Source of the DNA: Streptosporangiales bacterium
Lineage (GTDB): Bacteria; Actinomycetota; Actinomycetes; Streptosporangiales; WHST01
DNA length: 61,996 bases
Assembly: GCA_009379825.1 (NCBI GenBank)
Contig: WHTA01000028.1
Location: forward strand, 1-61,996
Direction of reading: 5' to 3'
A program made the translations under genes and the position numbers. This document shows, piece after piece, positions 36,351 to 45,623 of the stretch (positions within the stretch are counted from its first letter, which is position 1; each line of letters opens with the position of its first letter). The notes beneath the pieces are model-generated. The model saw nothing but the letters and a program-made list of their open reading frames with translations, had not been told where the DNA came from and made no database searches.

Positions 36351-39300
36351 GTGACCGACAGTGTGCTCGACGCGTTCACGGCGGTGACCCGCGAGTGGTT
36401 CACCGCGGCGTTCGCCGCGCCCACCGCCGCCCAGCGCGGCGCCTGGCAGGCGGCCAGCGCCGGCGAGCACCCGCTGGTGGTGGCGCCCACCGGGTCGGGC
36501 AAGACGCTGGCCGCGTTCCTCTGGGCGGTCGACCAGCTGGTCAGCCAGCCACCGCCGGACGACAAGAAGGCCCGTTGCCGGGTGCTGTACGTGTCCCCGC
36601 TGAAGGCGCTCGCCGTCGACGTGGAACGCAACCTGCGCTCCCCGCTGACCGGCATCAAGCACGCCGGCACCAGGCTCGGCGTCGAGGTGCCCGAGGTCAC
36701 CGTCGGCATCAGGTCGGGCGACACCCCGGCCGAGGACCGCAGGCGGCTGGCGAACAAGCCGCCGGACATCCTCATCACCACGCCGGAGTCGCTGTTCCTG
36801 CTGCTCACCTCCCAGGCACGGGAGGCGCTGCGCGGCGTCGAGACGGTGATCGTGGACGAGGTGCACGCGGTCACAGGCACCAAGCGCGGCGCTCACCTGG
36901 CACTGTCGCTCGAGCGGCTCGACGCGCTGCTGCCGCAGCCTGCGCAGCGCATCGGGCTCTCCGCGACGGTACGTCCGGTCGACGAGGTGGCCAGGTTCCT
37001 CGGCGGCACCACCAGGCAGGTGACCGTCGTGCAGCCGCCCACGGACAAGCAGGTGGAGCTGCGCGTCGTCGTACCGGTCGAGGACATGCGCGAGCTCGGC
37101 ACCACCACCGACGACGTCGCCGGCGCGACCGCACAGCCGCAGCCGCGCAACTCGATCTGGCCGCACGTCGAGGAGCGGGTGCTCGACCTGGTGCAGGACC
37201 ACCGCTCGACGATCGTGTTCGCGAACTCCCGCCGCGCGGCGGAACGGCTCTGCGCGAGGCTGAACGAGACCTGGGTCGAGCGGCAGGACGGCGAGCTCGA
37301 CGACGACCCCGGGCCGGCGGAGGTGATGGCGCAGTCCGGCGCCAGCCGGGGTGCACCGCTGGAGATCGCACGGGCACACCACGGCTCGGTATCGAAGGAG
37401 CAGCGGGCCGCCACCGAGGAGGCGCTCAAGGCCGGCCAGCTACCCGCGGTGGTGGCGACGAGCAGCCTGGAGCTCGGCATCGACATGGGCGCCGTCGACC
37501 TGGTGGTACAGGTGGAGGCGCCACCTTCGGTGGCCAGCGGGCTGCAGCGCGTCGGCCGGGCCGGACACCAGGTGGGCGCGGTGAGCAAGGGCGTGCTGTT
37601 CCCGAAGTACCGCGGCGACCTGCTCGCCACCACGGTCACCGCGGAGCGGATGACCGCCGGCCTGATCGAGCGGATGCGCTACCCGCGCAACCCGCTGGAC
37701 GTGCTGGCACAACAGATCATCGCCGCGGTCGCCGTCGACGACTGGCCAGCCGACGACCTGCTCACCCTCGCACGCCGCGCGGCCCCGTTCGAGACGCTGC
37801 CGCAGTCGGCGTACGACGCGGTGCTCGACATGCTCGCCGGCCGCTACCCCAGCGACGAGTTCGCCGAGCTGCGCCCGCGGCTGGTCTGGGATCGGGTGGC
37901 CGGCACCCTCACCGCGCGGCCGGGCGCGCAGCGGGTCGCGGTGGTCAGCGGCGGCACCATCCCCGACCGCGGGATGTTCGGCGCGTTCCTCGTCGGCGGC
38001 GACAACTCGCGGGTCGGCGAGCTGGACGAGGAGATGGTCTACGAGTCGCGGGTGGGTGACGTGTTCACCCTCGGCTCCACGTCTTGGCGGATCGAGGAGA
38101 TCACGCACGACCGGGTGCTCGTCTCGCCCGCGCCTGGCCAGGCCGGCCGGCTGCCGTTCTGGAAGGGCGACTCGGTGGGCCGGCCCGCCGAGCTCGGCAA
38201 GGCGATCGGCGCGTTCACCCGCGAGCTCGCCGGCCTGGACGAGCAGGCCGCCACCGTCCGGCTGCGCGCCGCGGGGCTGGACGACTGGGCGAGCAGCAAC
38301 CTGACCACGTACCTCGCCGAACAGCGCGCGGCCACCGGCCACCTGCCGGACGACCAGACGCTTGTGGTCGAGCGCTACCGCGACGAGCTCGGCGACTGGC
38401 GGGTCGCGCTGCACTCGCCGTTCGGCGCCCAGGTGCACGCGCCGTGGGCGCTGGTGATGACGTCCAGGCTGCGCGAGCAGTACGGCGTGGAGGCCCAGGC
38501 GGTGCACTCCGACGACGGCATCGTGCTGCGCATCCCGGACACCGACGAGCGGCCACCGGACGGCGTCGCGCTCTTCGACCCGGACGAGCTCGAACCCCTG
38601 CTGACCGAGGAGGTCGGCAAGTCGGCGCTGTTCGCCGCGCGCTTCAGGGAGTGCGCGGCGCGGTCGCTGCTGCTGCCGCGGCAGCGGCCCGGCAAGCGGA
38701 TGCCGCTGTGGCAGCAGCGGCAGCGCTCGGCGCAGCTGTTGCAGGTGGCCAGCAAGTACGCGTCGTTCCCCGTGGTGCTCGAGACCATGCGGGAGTGCCT
38801 GCAGGACGTCTTCGACGTGCCAGGCCTGGTCGAGCTGATGCGCGACGTGGAGCGCCGCAACGTCCGCCTGGTGGAGGTGGAGACCCCCGAGCCTTCGCCG
38901 TTCGCGCGGTCGCTGGTGTTCGGCTACGTGGGGGCGTTCGTCTACGAGGGCGACGCGCCGCTGGCGGAGCGGAAGGCGCAGGCGCTCGCGCTCGACTCCA
39001 CCCTGCTCGCCGAGCTGCTCGGCCAGGCGGAGCTGCGCGAGCTGCTCGACCCCGGCTCGATCGCCGAGGTCGAACGCGAGCTGGCCAGGCTCACGCCGGA
39101 GCGCGCCGCCCGCGACGCCGAGGACACCGCCGACCTGCTGCGCGTACTCGGCCCGCTCACCACGGAGGAGGCAGCGGCCCGCGGCGTACAGGCGGCCTGG
39201 CTGGTCGACCTGGAGGGCGCCAGGCGCGCGATCCGGGTGCGGATCGCGGGCGTCGAGCGGTGGGCGGCGGTCGAGGATGCCGGCCGGCTGCGCGACGCGC

Positions 39301-41060
39301 TCGGCACGGCGCTGCCACCCGGCGTACCCGAGGCGTTCCTGCAGCCCGCGGACGACCCGCTCGGCGACCTGGTCGCCAGGTACGCGCGTACGCACGGGCC
39401 GTTCCGTGCCCCGGAGGTCGCTGCGCACTTCGGGCTCGGGGTGGCCGTGGTCTCGACGATCCTGCACCGGCTGGGCGTCGAGGGCCGGGTGGCCGAGGGC
39501 GAGTTCCGGCCCGGCGGCTCCGGCACCGAGTGGTGCGACGTCGGCGTACTGCGCCGGCTGCGCCGCCGGTCGCTTGCCGCGCTGCGGCAGGAGGCGGAAC
39601 CCGTACCGCAGGCGGCACTCGCCACGTTCCTGCCGGCCTGGCAGCACGCCGGCGTCGGCAAGCCGCTGCGCGGGCTGGACGGCCTGTTGCGCGCGGTCGA
39701 ACAGCTACAGGGCGCACCGGTGCCCGCGTCCGCGCTGGAGTCGTTGCTGCTGCCGGCCCGGGTCGCCGACTACGCGCCCACCATGCTCGACGAGCTGACC
39801 ACCGCCGGCGAGGTGGTGTGGGCCGGTTGTGGCGCGTTGTCCGGCAACGACGGCTGGGTGTGCCTGGCGCTCACCGACTCGGCGCCGTTGCTGCTGCCGC
39901 CGCCGGCGGAGTACGACCTCACCGAGCAGCAGCAGGCGATCCTCGACGTGCTGGACGGTGGCGGGGCGCTGTTCTTCCGCCAGCTGTCCGACCGGGTGGG
40001 GAGGACGGATGACACCGAGCTGGCGGCGTCGCTGTGGGACCTGGTGTGGAGCGGCCACGTCACCGGCGACACGCTCGCGCCGTTGCGTTCGTTGCTGGGC
40101 GGCCGCGGCAGCCACCGCAGCCGTTCGGCCACGCCACGCGGCAGGTACACGAGCAGGCGGACGCGCGCGGCCATGCCCAGCCGCAGCGGGCCGCCGACCG
40201 TACGCGGCCGCTGGTCGCTGACCGTAGAGCGGGAGCCGGACGCCACCCGCCGCGCGCACGCGGTGGCCGAGACCCTGCTCGACCGGCACGGCATCGTCAC
40301 CCGCGGCGCGGTGGCGGCCGAGCGAGTACCCGGCGGCTTCGCCGCCGTCTACCGAGTGCTGAAGGCGTTCGAGGAGACCGGCAAGTGCCGCCGCGGCTAC
40401 TTCGTGGAAGGCCTCGGCGCCGCCCAGTTCGCCACCCCAGGCGCCGTCGACCGCCTACGACTAGGCGCCGAACCAGCCGCACCCGGCGACGCGCCCTGCC
40501 CAGGCGCACCCCTGGGCGCGGTCGACGGGCTGGGCACCGAGCCAACCGCACCCGGCGACGACCTCCGGCCGAACACCACCCCAGGCCCGCCCGGCGACGG
40601 GCCCTGGCACGGCACCCCGGGCGCACCCGGCGACGCGGCCCGGCCGGGCACACCATCGAGCGCGCCCCGGGGCACGGCCGGCGACCGGCGCGCGGCCGTC
40701 ACGTTGCCGGCGACCGATCCGGCGAACCCGTACGGCGCGGCATTGCCGTGGCCGGAGCGACCGGGCGACGTGGGCTCGCACCGCCCGGGTCGCAAGGCCG
40801 GTGCCCTCGTGGTGCTGCTCGACGGCCAGCTGGTGCTCTACGTCGAGCGCGGCGGCCGCACGCTGCTGTCCTGGACCGACGACCCCGAGGTGCTGCAACC
40901 GGCCGTCGACGCCCTCGCCCTCGCCGTTCGCGACGGCCACCTGGGCAAGCTCTCGGTCGAACGCGCCGACGGCGAGTCGATCCGCGGCACCCCACTCGCC
41001 GACGCCCTCCGCGCCGCCGGCTTCCACGCCACCCCGAAAGGCCTACGCCTGCGCGCCTGA
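36351..41060 (+). CDS. lhr: ATP-dependent helicase Lhr (long form)
   Basis: A 1569-residue superfamily-2 3'-5' helicase of the bacterial 'long Lhr' type, involved in DNA repair. Features are Walker A APTGSGKT (residues 45-52), DEVH near residue 170, motif III 'GLSATVRP', the second RecA fold with 'IVFANSRRAAERL' and 'ATSSLELGIDMG' and motif VI 'QRVGRAGH'. Winged-helix and Lhr-core domains follow, with a large C-terminal region ending 'ERADGESIRG'. The GTG 36351 follows AGAGAGGA. One oddity is a stretch at about residues 1371-1446 very rich in Pro, Gly, Ala and Asp with repeated PGD units. It is placed between conserved blocks 'GAAQFATPGAVDRL' and 'LPATDPANPYGAALPW' that normally lie much closer. 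Confidence 0.96.
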   Translation: MTDSVLDAFTAVTREWFTAAFAAPTAAQRGAWQAASAGEHPLVVAPTGSGKTLAAFLWAVDQLVSQPPPDDKKARCRVLYVSPLKALAVDVERNLRSPLTGIKHAGTRLGVEVPEVTVGIRSGDTPAEDRRRLANKPPDILITTPESLFLLLTSQAREALRGVETVIVDEVHAVTGTKRGAHLALSLERLDALLPQPAQRIGLSATVRPVDEVARFLGGTTRQVTVVQPPTDKQVELRVVVPVEDMRELGTTTDDVAGATAQPQPRNSIWPHVEERVLDLVQDHRSTIVFANSRRAAERLCARLNETWVERQDGELDDDPGPAEVMAQSGASRGAPLEIARAHHGSVSKEQRAATEEALKAGQLPAVVATSSLELGIDMGAVDLVVQVEAPPSVASGLQRVGRAGHQVGAVSKGVLFPKYRGDLLATTVTAERMTAGLIERMRYPRNPLDVLAQQIIAAVAVDDWPADDLLTLARRAAPFETLPQSAYDAVLDMLAGRYPSDEFAELRPRLVWDRVAGTLTARPGAQRVAVVSGGTIPDRGMFGAFLVGGDNSRVGELDEEMVYESRVGDVFTLGSTSWRIEEITHDRVLVSPAPGQAGRLPFWKGDSVGRPAELGKAIGAFTRELAGLDEQAATVRLRAAGLDDWASSNLTTYLAEQRAATGHLPDDQTLVVERYRDELGDWRVALHSPFGAQVHAPWALVMTSRLREQYGVEAQAVHSDDGIVLRIPDTDERPPDGVALFDPDELEPLLTEEVGKSALFAARFRECAARSLLLPRQRPGKRMPLWQQRQRSAQLLQVASKYASFPVVLETMRECLQDVFDVPGLVELMRDVERRNVRLVEVETPEPSPFARSLVFGYVGAFVYEGDAPLAERKAQALALDSTLLAELLGQAELRELLDPGSIAEVERELARLTPERAARDAEDTADLLRVLGPLTTEEAAARGVQAAWLVDLEGARRAIRVRIAGVERWAAVEDAGRLRDALGTALPPGVPEAFLQPADDPLGDLVARYARTHGPFRAPEVAAHFGLGVAVVSTILHRLGVEGRVAEGEFRPGGSGTEWCDVGVLRRLRRRSLAALRQEAEPVPQAALATFLPAWQHAGVGKPLRGLDGLLRAVEQLQGAPVPASALESLLLPARVADYAPTMLDELTTAGEVVWAGCGALSGNDGWVCLALTDSAPLLLPPPAEYDLTEQQQAILDVLDGGGALFFRQLSDRVGRTDDTELAASLWDLVWSGHVTGDTLAPLRSLLGGRGSHRSRSATPRGRYTSRRTRAAMPSRSGPPTVRGRWSLTVEREPDATRRAHAVAETLLDRHGIVTRGAVAAERVPGGFAAVYRVLKAFEETGKCRRGYFVEGLGAAQFATPGAVDRLRLGAEPAAPGDAPCPGAPLGAVDGLGTEPTAPGDDLRPNTTPGPPGDGPWHGTPGAPGDAARPGTPSSAPRGTAGDRRAAVTLPATDPANPYGAALPWPERPGDVGSHRPGRKAGALVVLLDGQLVLYVERGGRTLLSWTDDPEVLQPAVDALALAVRDGHLGKLSVERADGESIRGTPLADALRAAGFHATPKGLRLRA

Positions 41061-41068
41061 CCAGCTAG

Positions 41069-41255
41069 CCCCGCAGACCCACGCCCGCACGCCCGACCGA
41101 CTACGGGCCGCAAGACACACATCCCCACGCACAACCGACTCGCCTCACCAAACCCACGCCTACACGCCCGACCGGCTGGGCCCCGCAAGACCCACACCCC
41201 CACGCCCAACCAGCTCACCCCGCAAGGGCCGACGCCTGCGCGCCTGGCCTCGGCG
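41069..41255. repeat. degenerate tandem repeat, about 37.5-bp period, derived from the end of lhr
   Basis: Five imperfect units follow the lhr stop. The ACCC/ACAC word of the unit falls at 41077, 41115, 41152 and 41190, and the last unit aligns near 41227 (periods 38, 37, 38, 37). The core resembles CCCCGCAAGACCCAC followed by CACGCCCGACC-GCT. The last unit (AAGGGCCGACGCCTGCGCGCC) closely resembles the lhr 3' end itself (AAAGGCCTACGCCTGCGCGCC), so the array seems to have grown by duplication of the lhr terminus. Confidence 0.7.
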
Positions 41256-41296
41256 GCGCCATGCCGCCCCCGACCACTGCCGCCGCCCGAGACACC

Positions 41297-41798
41297 TCAC
41301 GACATGCGGACGTCTGCGGCTAGCAGGGTGCGCAACCAGGCGGTGGCGTGCTGGTCGCCGTCGGCGGTGGTTGCGCCTGTGGTGTCGCCGTACGCGCGTA
41401 GCCACGCCGACGCGCGGATCACCGGGCCGGTGCGCAGGGCGTCGTCGGCCAGCGGGCGTGCCTCGGCCCGGGGGAGCAGGTCGCTCAACGGTTCGAGGTA
41501 AGCGTCGCGCAGCCGGGCGAGCTCGCGTGCGTCCGACGCCAGCGCGAAGGTCTTCGCGTAGACGCGGCTCGCCACCAGCAGCACGGTGAACGGGTGCGCG
41601 CCTGCACGAGCGGCGCCTCGTAGCTGGTCGCCGTCGCGTTCGCCTTCAGCCAGCTGGGCCCGCGTCGGTGGGGATGCGGTACGGCATGGACCACGGGCGC
41701 ACCCGCAGCTGGACGGGCTCGCCGGCGACGACCCGGTGCCGCCGGGCGAGCTCGTGTACGGCCCAGTCGAGGACGGCGGCCCGGCGTACGGGATCCAC
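41297..41798 (-). pseudogene. aminoglycoside-phosphotransferase-family remnant
   Basis: The start (GTG 41798; DPVRRAAVLDWAVHELARRH), then 'SMPYRIPTDAGPAWLKANAT' and 'ATSYEAPLVQA', look like the N-lobe of an APH-type kinase. It then jumps to a C-terminal tail, 'HPFTVLLVASRVYAKTFALA' and 'RTGPVIRASAWLRAYGD', ending at 41297. The frame shifts near 41655 (one C missing) and again near 41605. The whole catalytic core with the HGD and metal motifs, several hundred bases, is absent. This is most likely a real internal deletion. Confidence 0.65.
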
Positions 41799-41857
41799 CG
41801 GCTCAGCGTACGGTCGCCGCACTGCTGCGGCCGCCGGCGAGCTGCGACACTGCTGCC

Positions 41858-42478
41858 ATGGCCGAGGTGAAGACGCGCGGCACCGGCGAGGTGAAGCACC
41901 GCGCCGACCGCGCCACGCTGAGCTTGACGTACCGCGCGCGGGCAGCCGACCGCACGAAGGCCACCGAGGCGCTGAACGCGAAGGTCGGCCCCGTCGAGCA
42001 GCTCCTCGAGCGATCGGGGGTGCGGATCCGGTCCAGGGACCTGTTCGTGCACGACACCTGGAACGGCCGGCGCCGGTCGGGCGCGGAGGCCGAGCAGCGC
42101 TACGAGGTGCGGATCGCCGACTTCGACGTCCTACAGGAGCTGGTGGCCGAGCTGGTGGCCAGCGAGCCGGCGTGGCTGTCCGGCCCCAGCTGGGAGCTGA
42201 AGGACCGCGCCGCAGCGACCCGCGAGGCCCAGAACCTCGCGGTGATGGACGCCCGCGACCGGGCCGAGGGGTACGCGGCCGCCCTCGGCGCACGGCTGGC
42301 CCGGCTGGTGCGGATCGAGGACGAGGCCGCCGGCGGCTTCGACGAGATGGCACCGCGGCTCGCCCACGGGATGCCGGGCGGCGCCGAGGGCGCCCCGAAC
42401 CTCGGCGAGCTGCGCATGGAACCCGAGCAGGTGAGCGTCCGGGTCAACTGCGTCGCCGTCTGGGACCTGGTGAGCTGA
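41858..42478 (+). CDS. SIMPL (DUF541) domain protein
   Basis: A 206-residue SIMPL-domain protein. It starts 'VKTRGTGEVKHRADRATLSL', continues with 'LERSGVRIRSRDLFVHDTWN' and ends with 'AQNLAVMDARDRAEGYAAAL' and 'VSVRVNCVAVWDL', as in the family. Most relatives are periplasmic, but no signal peptide is present here, so it is probably cytoplasmic. Function is unknown. The GNAT gene follows two bases after the stop, suggesting co-transcription. Confidence 0.85.
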   Translation: MAEVKTRGTGEVKHRADRATLSLTYRARAADRTKATEALNAKVGPVEQLLERSGVRIRSRDLFVHDTWNGRRRSGAEAEQRYEVRIADFDVLQELVAELVASEPAWLSGPSWELKDRAAATREAQNLAVMDARDRAEGYAAALGARLARLVRIEDEAAGGFDEMAPRLAHGMPGGAEGAPNLGELRMEPEQVSVRVNCVAVWDLVS

Positions 42479-42480
42479 CG

Positions 42481-42915
42481 GTGGCAGAGCGGCAGTTCGT
42501 GCTCGACGACGACCCGCGGTGGGTCGACCGCGACGCAGCGTGGGCGTTCCTCTCCACCGACGCGTACTGGGGCAAGATGCGTACCCGCGAGATGTTCGAG
42601 CACCAGCTCGACACCGCCTGGCGGGTCGTCGCCGCGTACGCGGATGACACCGGGGAGATGGTCGGGTTCGCCCGGGCGATGTCCGACGGCGCTACGCTCG
42701 CCTATCTCGCCGACGTCTACGTCCTGCCGGTGGCCAGCGGCCAGGGCCTCGGTAAACGACTGGTGCAGGCGATGATCGACGACGGGCCTGGCGCGGCTTT
42801 CCGCTGGATGCTGCACACCGACGACGCGCACGAGCTCTACGCCAAGTTCGGCAACGTCGCTCCCGACCATTCCTACCTGCAGCGGGAACGCACCCAGCCG
42901 CCGCTGCGCGACTGA
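42481..42915 (+). CDS. GNAT-family N-acetyltransferase
   Basis: A 144-residue acetyltransferase. The acetyl-CoA pyrophosphate loop is 'VLPVASGQGLGKRLVQAM' (Q-x-x-G-x-G/A as QGLGKR). 'VGFARAMSDGATLAYLADVY' is the conserved beta4-beta5 region, and the C-terminus has 'AHELYAKFGNVAPD'. The acceptor is unknown. The GTG at 42481 comes two bases after the SIMPL stop. Confidence 0.88.
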   Translation: MAERQFVLDDDPRWVDRDAAWAFLSTDAYWGKMRTREMFEHQLDTAWRVVAAYADDTGEMVGFARAMSDGATLAYLADVYVLPVASGQGLGKRLVQAMIDDGPGAAFRWMLHTDDAHELYAKFGNVAPDHSYLQRERTQPPLRD

Positions 42916-42924
42916 CCGGCGTGA

Positions 42925-42943
42925 GGTTATACCGCGTATAGCC
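42925..42943. promoter_or_regulatory. palindromic operator candidate upstream of the phosphonate operon
   Basis: Arms GGTTATAC (42925-42932) and GTATAGCC (42936-42943) around CGC, with one mismatch. The inner TATAC-CGC-GTATA is perfect. It is AT-rich in an otherwise very GC-rich region and lies 80 bp before phnA, where a regulator site would be expected. Confidence 0.55.
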
Positions 42944-43022
42944 AACTTCGTAGTTCCCCGCGTTCACCAGCCGCTGTTAGACAACTCTCGACGACGACAG
43001 CATCGACGGCGGGAGTGAACGG

Positions 43023-44261
43023 ATGGCGGTACCACGCATCACCGTGAATGGGCGCGACTACGGCGCGGGCGACGAGCCCGTGGTCGTCGTCTGCGTGGAC
43101 GGCGGCGCGGCCGAATATCACGACGAGGCCATAGCCGCCGGCCGGATGCCATTCTTCACCAAGCTGCTCGCTGACGGCACCTCGTTGGCCGCCGACTGCG
43201 CGATGCCCTCGTTCACCAACCCGAACAACCTGTCCATCGCCACCGGTGCGCCGCCTGCCGTACACGGCATCTGCGGCAACTACATCTACGACAGGGAAAC
43301 CGGCGAGGAAGTCATGATGAACGACCCACGCTGGCTGCGGGCACCGACGCTGTTCGCCAGCTACGCGGACGCGGGCGCGAAGGTGGCCGTGATCACCGCG
43401 AAGGACAAGCTGCGCCGGCTGCTCGGCGTCGGCCTGGAGAACGGCATCAGGTTCTCCGCCGAGCACGCCGACACCGTGACGATGGCCGACCACGGCATCG
43501 AGGACGTGCTCGGCCTGGTCGGCAAACCGCTGCCCTCGGTGTACAGCGCCGATCTCAGCGAGCTGGTGATGGCCGCCGGTGTGCGGGTGTTGGAACGCGA
43601 CCGTCCCGACATCATGTACCTCTCGCTGACCGACTACATCCAGCACAAGCACGCGCCTGGGTCGGCTACGGCGAACGACTTCTACGCCATGCTCGACAGC
43701 TACTACGAGCAGCTCGACGCGTTGGGCGCCGTGCTCGCCGTCACGGCGGACCACGGCATGAACGCGAAGTCGGACGAGGCCGGCGAGCCCAACGTGGTCT
43801 ACGTCCAGGAGCACCTCGACCGGTGGCTCGGTACGGCCAAGGCACGAACCATCCTGCCGATCACCGACCCCTACACCGTGCACCACGGCGCGCTCGGCTC
43901 GTACGCGAACGTGTACCTGCCGGACGACGCCGACCAGACCGACGTCGCGCGCCGCCTCGGCGGCCTCGACGGCGTCGACCTGGTACTCACCGCCGCCGAG
44001 GCGTGCGAGCGTTTCGAGCTACCTCTCGACCGCACCGGCGACCTCGTGCTCATCACGGCGGCCGACGTCGCCGTGGGCACCACCCCCGACCGCCACGACC
44101 TCTCCCAGCTCGACGAGCCACTGCGCTCGCACGGCGGGCTGTCGGAGCAGCAGGTGCCGCTGGTGCTGAACCGCACGGTCAGCGGCATACCGCACGACCA
44201 CGGACTCCGTAACTACGACGCCTACTGGGTGGCCACGAACTTCGCCGAACCCAGGCGATAA
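43023..44261 (+). CDS. phnA: phosphonoacetate hydrolase
   Basis: A 412-residue alkaline-phosphatase-superfamily hydrolase that splits the C-P bond of phosphonoacetate to acetate and phosphate, using two zinc ions. Metal and catalytic motifs are 'VVCVDGG' (Asp26), the nucleophile Thr65 in SFTNPNNLS, 'MYLSLTDYIQHKHAPG' (Asp and His), 'AVTADHGM' and 'HGGLSEQQVPLV'. The pattern matches the characterised Sinorhizobium PhnA, with Thr in SFTNPNN as nucleophile. The ATG is preceded by GGGAG. It is the first gene of the cluster and its presence defines the pathway. Confidence 0.92.
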   Translation: MAVPRITVNGRDYGAGDEPVVVVCVDGGAAEYHDEAIAAGRMPFFTKLLADGTSLAADCAMPSFTNPNNLSIATGAPPAVHGICGNYIYDRETGEEVMMNDPRWLRAPTLFASYADAGAKVAVITAKDKLRRLLGVGLENGIRFSAEHADTVTMADHGIEDVLGLVGKPLPSVYSADLSELVMAAGVRVLERDRPDIMYLSLTDYIQHKHAPGSATANDFYAMLDSYYEQLDALGAVLAVTADHGMNAKSDEAGEPNVVYVQEHLDRWLGTAKARTILPITDPYTVHHGALGSYANVYLPDDADQTDVARRLGGLDGVDLVLTAAEACERFELPLDRTGDLVLITAADVAVGTTPDRHDLSQLDEPLRSHGGLSEQQVPLVLNRTVSGIPHDHGLRNYDAYWVATNFAEPRR

Positions 44262-44301
44262 CCGACTCCCGGTCGGCAACCACTATCCCTCGGGAGGATC
44301 A

Positions 44302-45609
44302 ATGACGACATCGCCACGTGGGATCGAGAACGTACCGGGGGAGATCGACGAAGCGACCCGACCGCGGCTGCGCCGCATGCAGTGGCTCGTGCTGCTCGTC
44401 ACCATGTTCTGCTACCTGTTCTTCTACACCGGACGGCAGACGTTCGGGTTCGCCATCCCTGGCATCGAGGCGGAGCTCGGGCTCAGCAAGACGACGCTCG
44501 GCTGGGTCAGCACCGCGCTGCTGTGGGCGTACGCCGTCGGCCAGGCAATCAACGGGAACCTCTCCGACAAGTTCGGCGGGCGCAAGATCATGTCGCTCGG
44601 CGCCGTCGTGTCGACGGTACTGAACTGGATCATGAGCTTCGCGACCGGGCTGGGCAGCATCGCCACCACCTGGGGCACCAACGGCTACTTCCAGGCGATG
44701 GGCTGGTCCGCCGGCAGCCGGGTGATCTCCAACTGGTGGCCGCGGCGGGAACGCGGCAAGACCTACGGCTTCTACGTGCTGGCCGCGGGCACCGGCTCGG
44801 TCGTGGCCTTCGCCACCTCCGTCGTCGTACTCGACGTCTGGGAGCTCGACTGGCGATGGATCTTCCGTATCCCCGTGCTGCTGATGCTGCTCGGCGCCGT
44901 CACGTTCTTCGTGATAGCGCGGAACTACCCGGCCGAGCGCGGGCTGCCGTCACCGGTGGCGATGGAGGAAGCCACCGACGACCCGACAAGTGGCGGCGTC
45001 AAGCCCAGCTCCAAGGAGCGCTACCTCGCCGTACTGCGGCTACCCAAGATCTGGGTCACCGGCGTCTCCATCGGCTTCCAGAACGCCGCACGCTACGGGC
45101 TGCTGGTGTGGGTGCCTGTGCACTTCCTCGGCACCAACTGGGAGGAGAGCGCGTCCGGCGGCGTCAACCCGCTGTGGATCTCCGTCGCGCTGCCGATCGG
45201 CATGGCCGTCGGCGCACTGGTGAACGGCCAGCTCTCCGACCGGCTCTTCGGCTCCCGCAGGAGCCAGCCGATCATGCTCTTCATGGGCCTGGGCGCGGTC
45301 GCGTCGCTGAGCATGTACCTGGTGCCGACCAGCTCCACCCTGCTCGCGATCGTGCTGCTCTTCCTCACCGGGTTCTTCGTGTACGGGCCGCAGGCGTCGT
45401 TCTGGGCGCTGTGCCCGGACCTGGCCGGCGCGGCCAGGGCCGGTACGGCGACGGGCGTCGTGAACTTCTTCGCCTACCTGTTCGCCGGCTTCGGCGAGCC
45501 GCTGGCCGGGTACATCATCGACACGTCGGGCCAGACCTCGTACGTGTTCCTGCTGGTCGCCGTCTGCTGTGCCGCAAGCGCAGCGCTCGCCGCCCTGATC
45601 CGACGCTGA
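44302..45609 (+). CDS. MFS transporter of the organophosphate:phosphate antiporter (OPA) family
   Basis: A 435-residue 12-TM carrier of the GlpT/UhpT (OPA) group. It shows 'FYTGRQTFGFAIPGIEAEL', 'WAYAVGQAINGNLSDKFGGR' and 'QAMGWSAGSRVISNWWPRRE'. The Arg in YTGRQ fits the phosphate-binding arginine of GlpT TM1. OPA carriers exchange organophosphates for phosphate; in this operon a phosphonate such as 2-aminoethylphosphonate is the probable cargo. GGGAGGA precedes the ATG by six bases. It is 40 bp after phnA. Confidence 0.9.
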   Translation: MTTSPRGIENVPGEIDEATRPRLRRMQWLVLLVTMFCYLFFYTGRQTFGFAIPGIEAELGLSKTTLGWVSTALLWAYAVGQAINGNLSDKFGGRKIMSLGAVVSTVLNWIMSFATGLGSIATTWGTNGYFQAMGWSAGSRVISNWWPRRERGKTYGFYVLAAGTGSVVAFATSVVVLDVWELDWRWIFRIPVLLMLLGAVTFFVIARNYPAERGLPSPVAMEEATDDPTSGGVKPSSKERYLAVLRLPKIWVTGVSIGFQNAARYGLLVWVPVHFLGTNWEESASGGVNPLWISVALPIGMAVGALVNGQLSDRLFGSRRSQPIMLFMGLGAVASLSMYLVPTSSTLLAIVLLFLTGFFVYGPQASFWALCPDLAGAARAGTATGVVNFFAYLFAGFGEPLAGYIIDTSGQTSYVFLLVAVCCAASAALAALIRR

Positions 45610-45623
45610 GAGGACAGCCATCG

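Noticed and set aside
35222-38059. 945-codon plus-strand frame over the DUF72 gene and lhr
   Set aside because: It is Arg/Gly/Pro-rich shadow sequence without domain and covers two certain genes in other frames.
37440-39647. 735-codon open frame antisense to lhr
   Set aside because: It is a shadow of the high-GC lhr codons, with Leu/Arg/Gly/Ala/Val-rich sequence, no domain and no ribosome site.
41069-41255. possible CRISPR array
   Set aside because: The units are degenerate along their full length without conserved repeat and variable spacer parts, and no cas gene is near.
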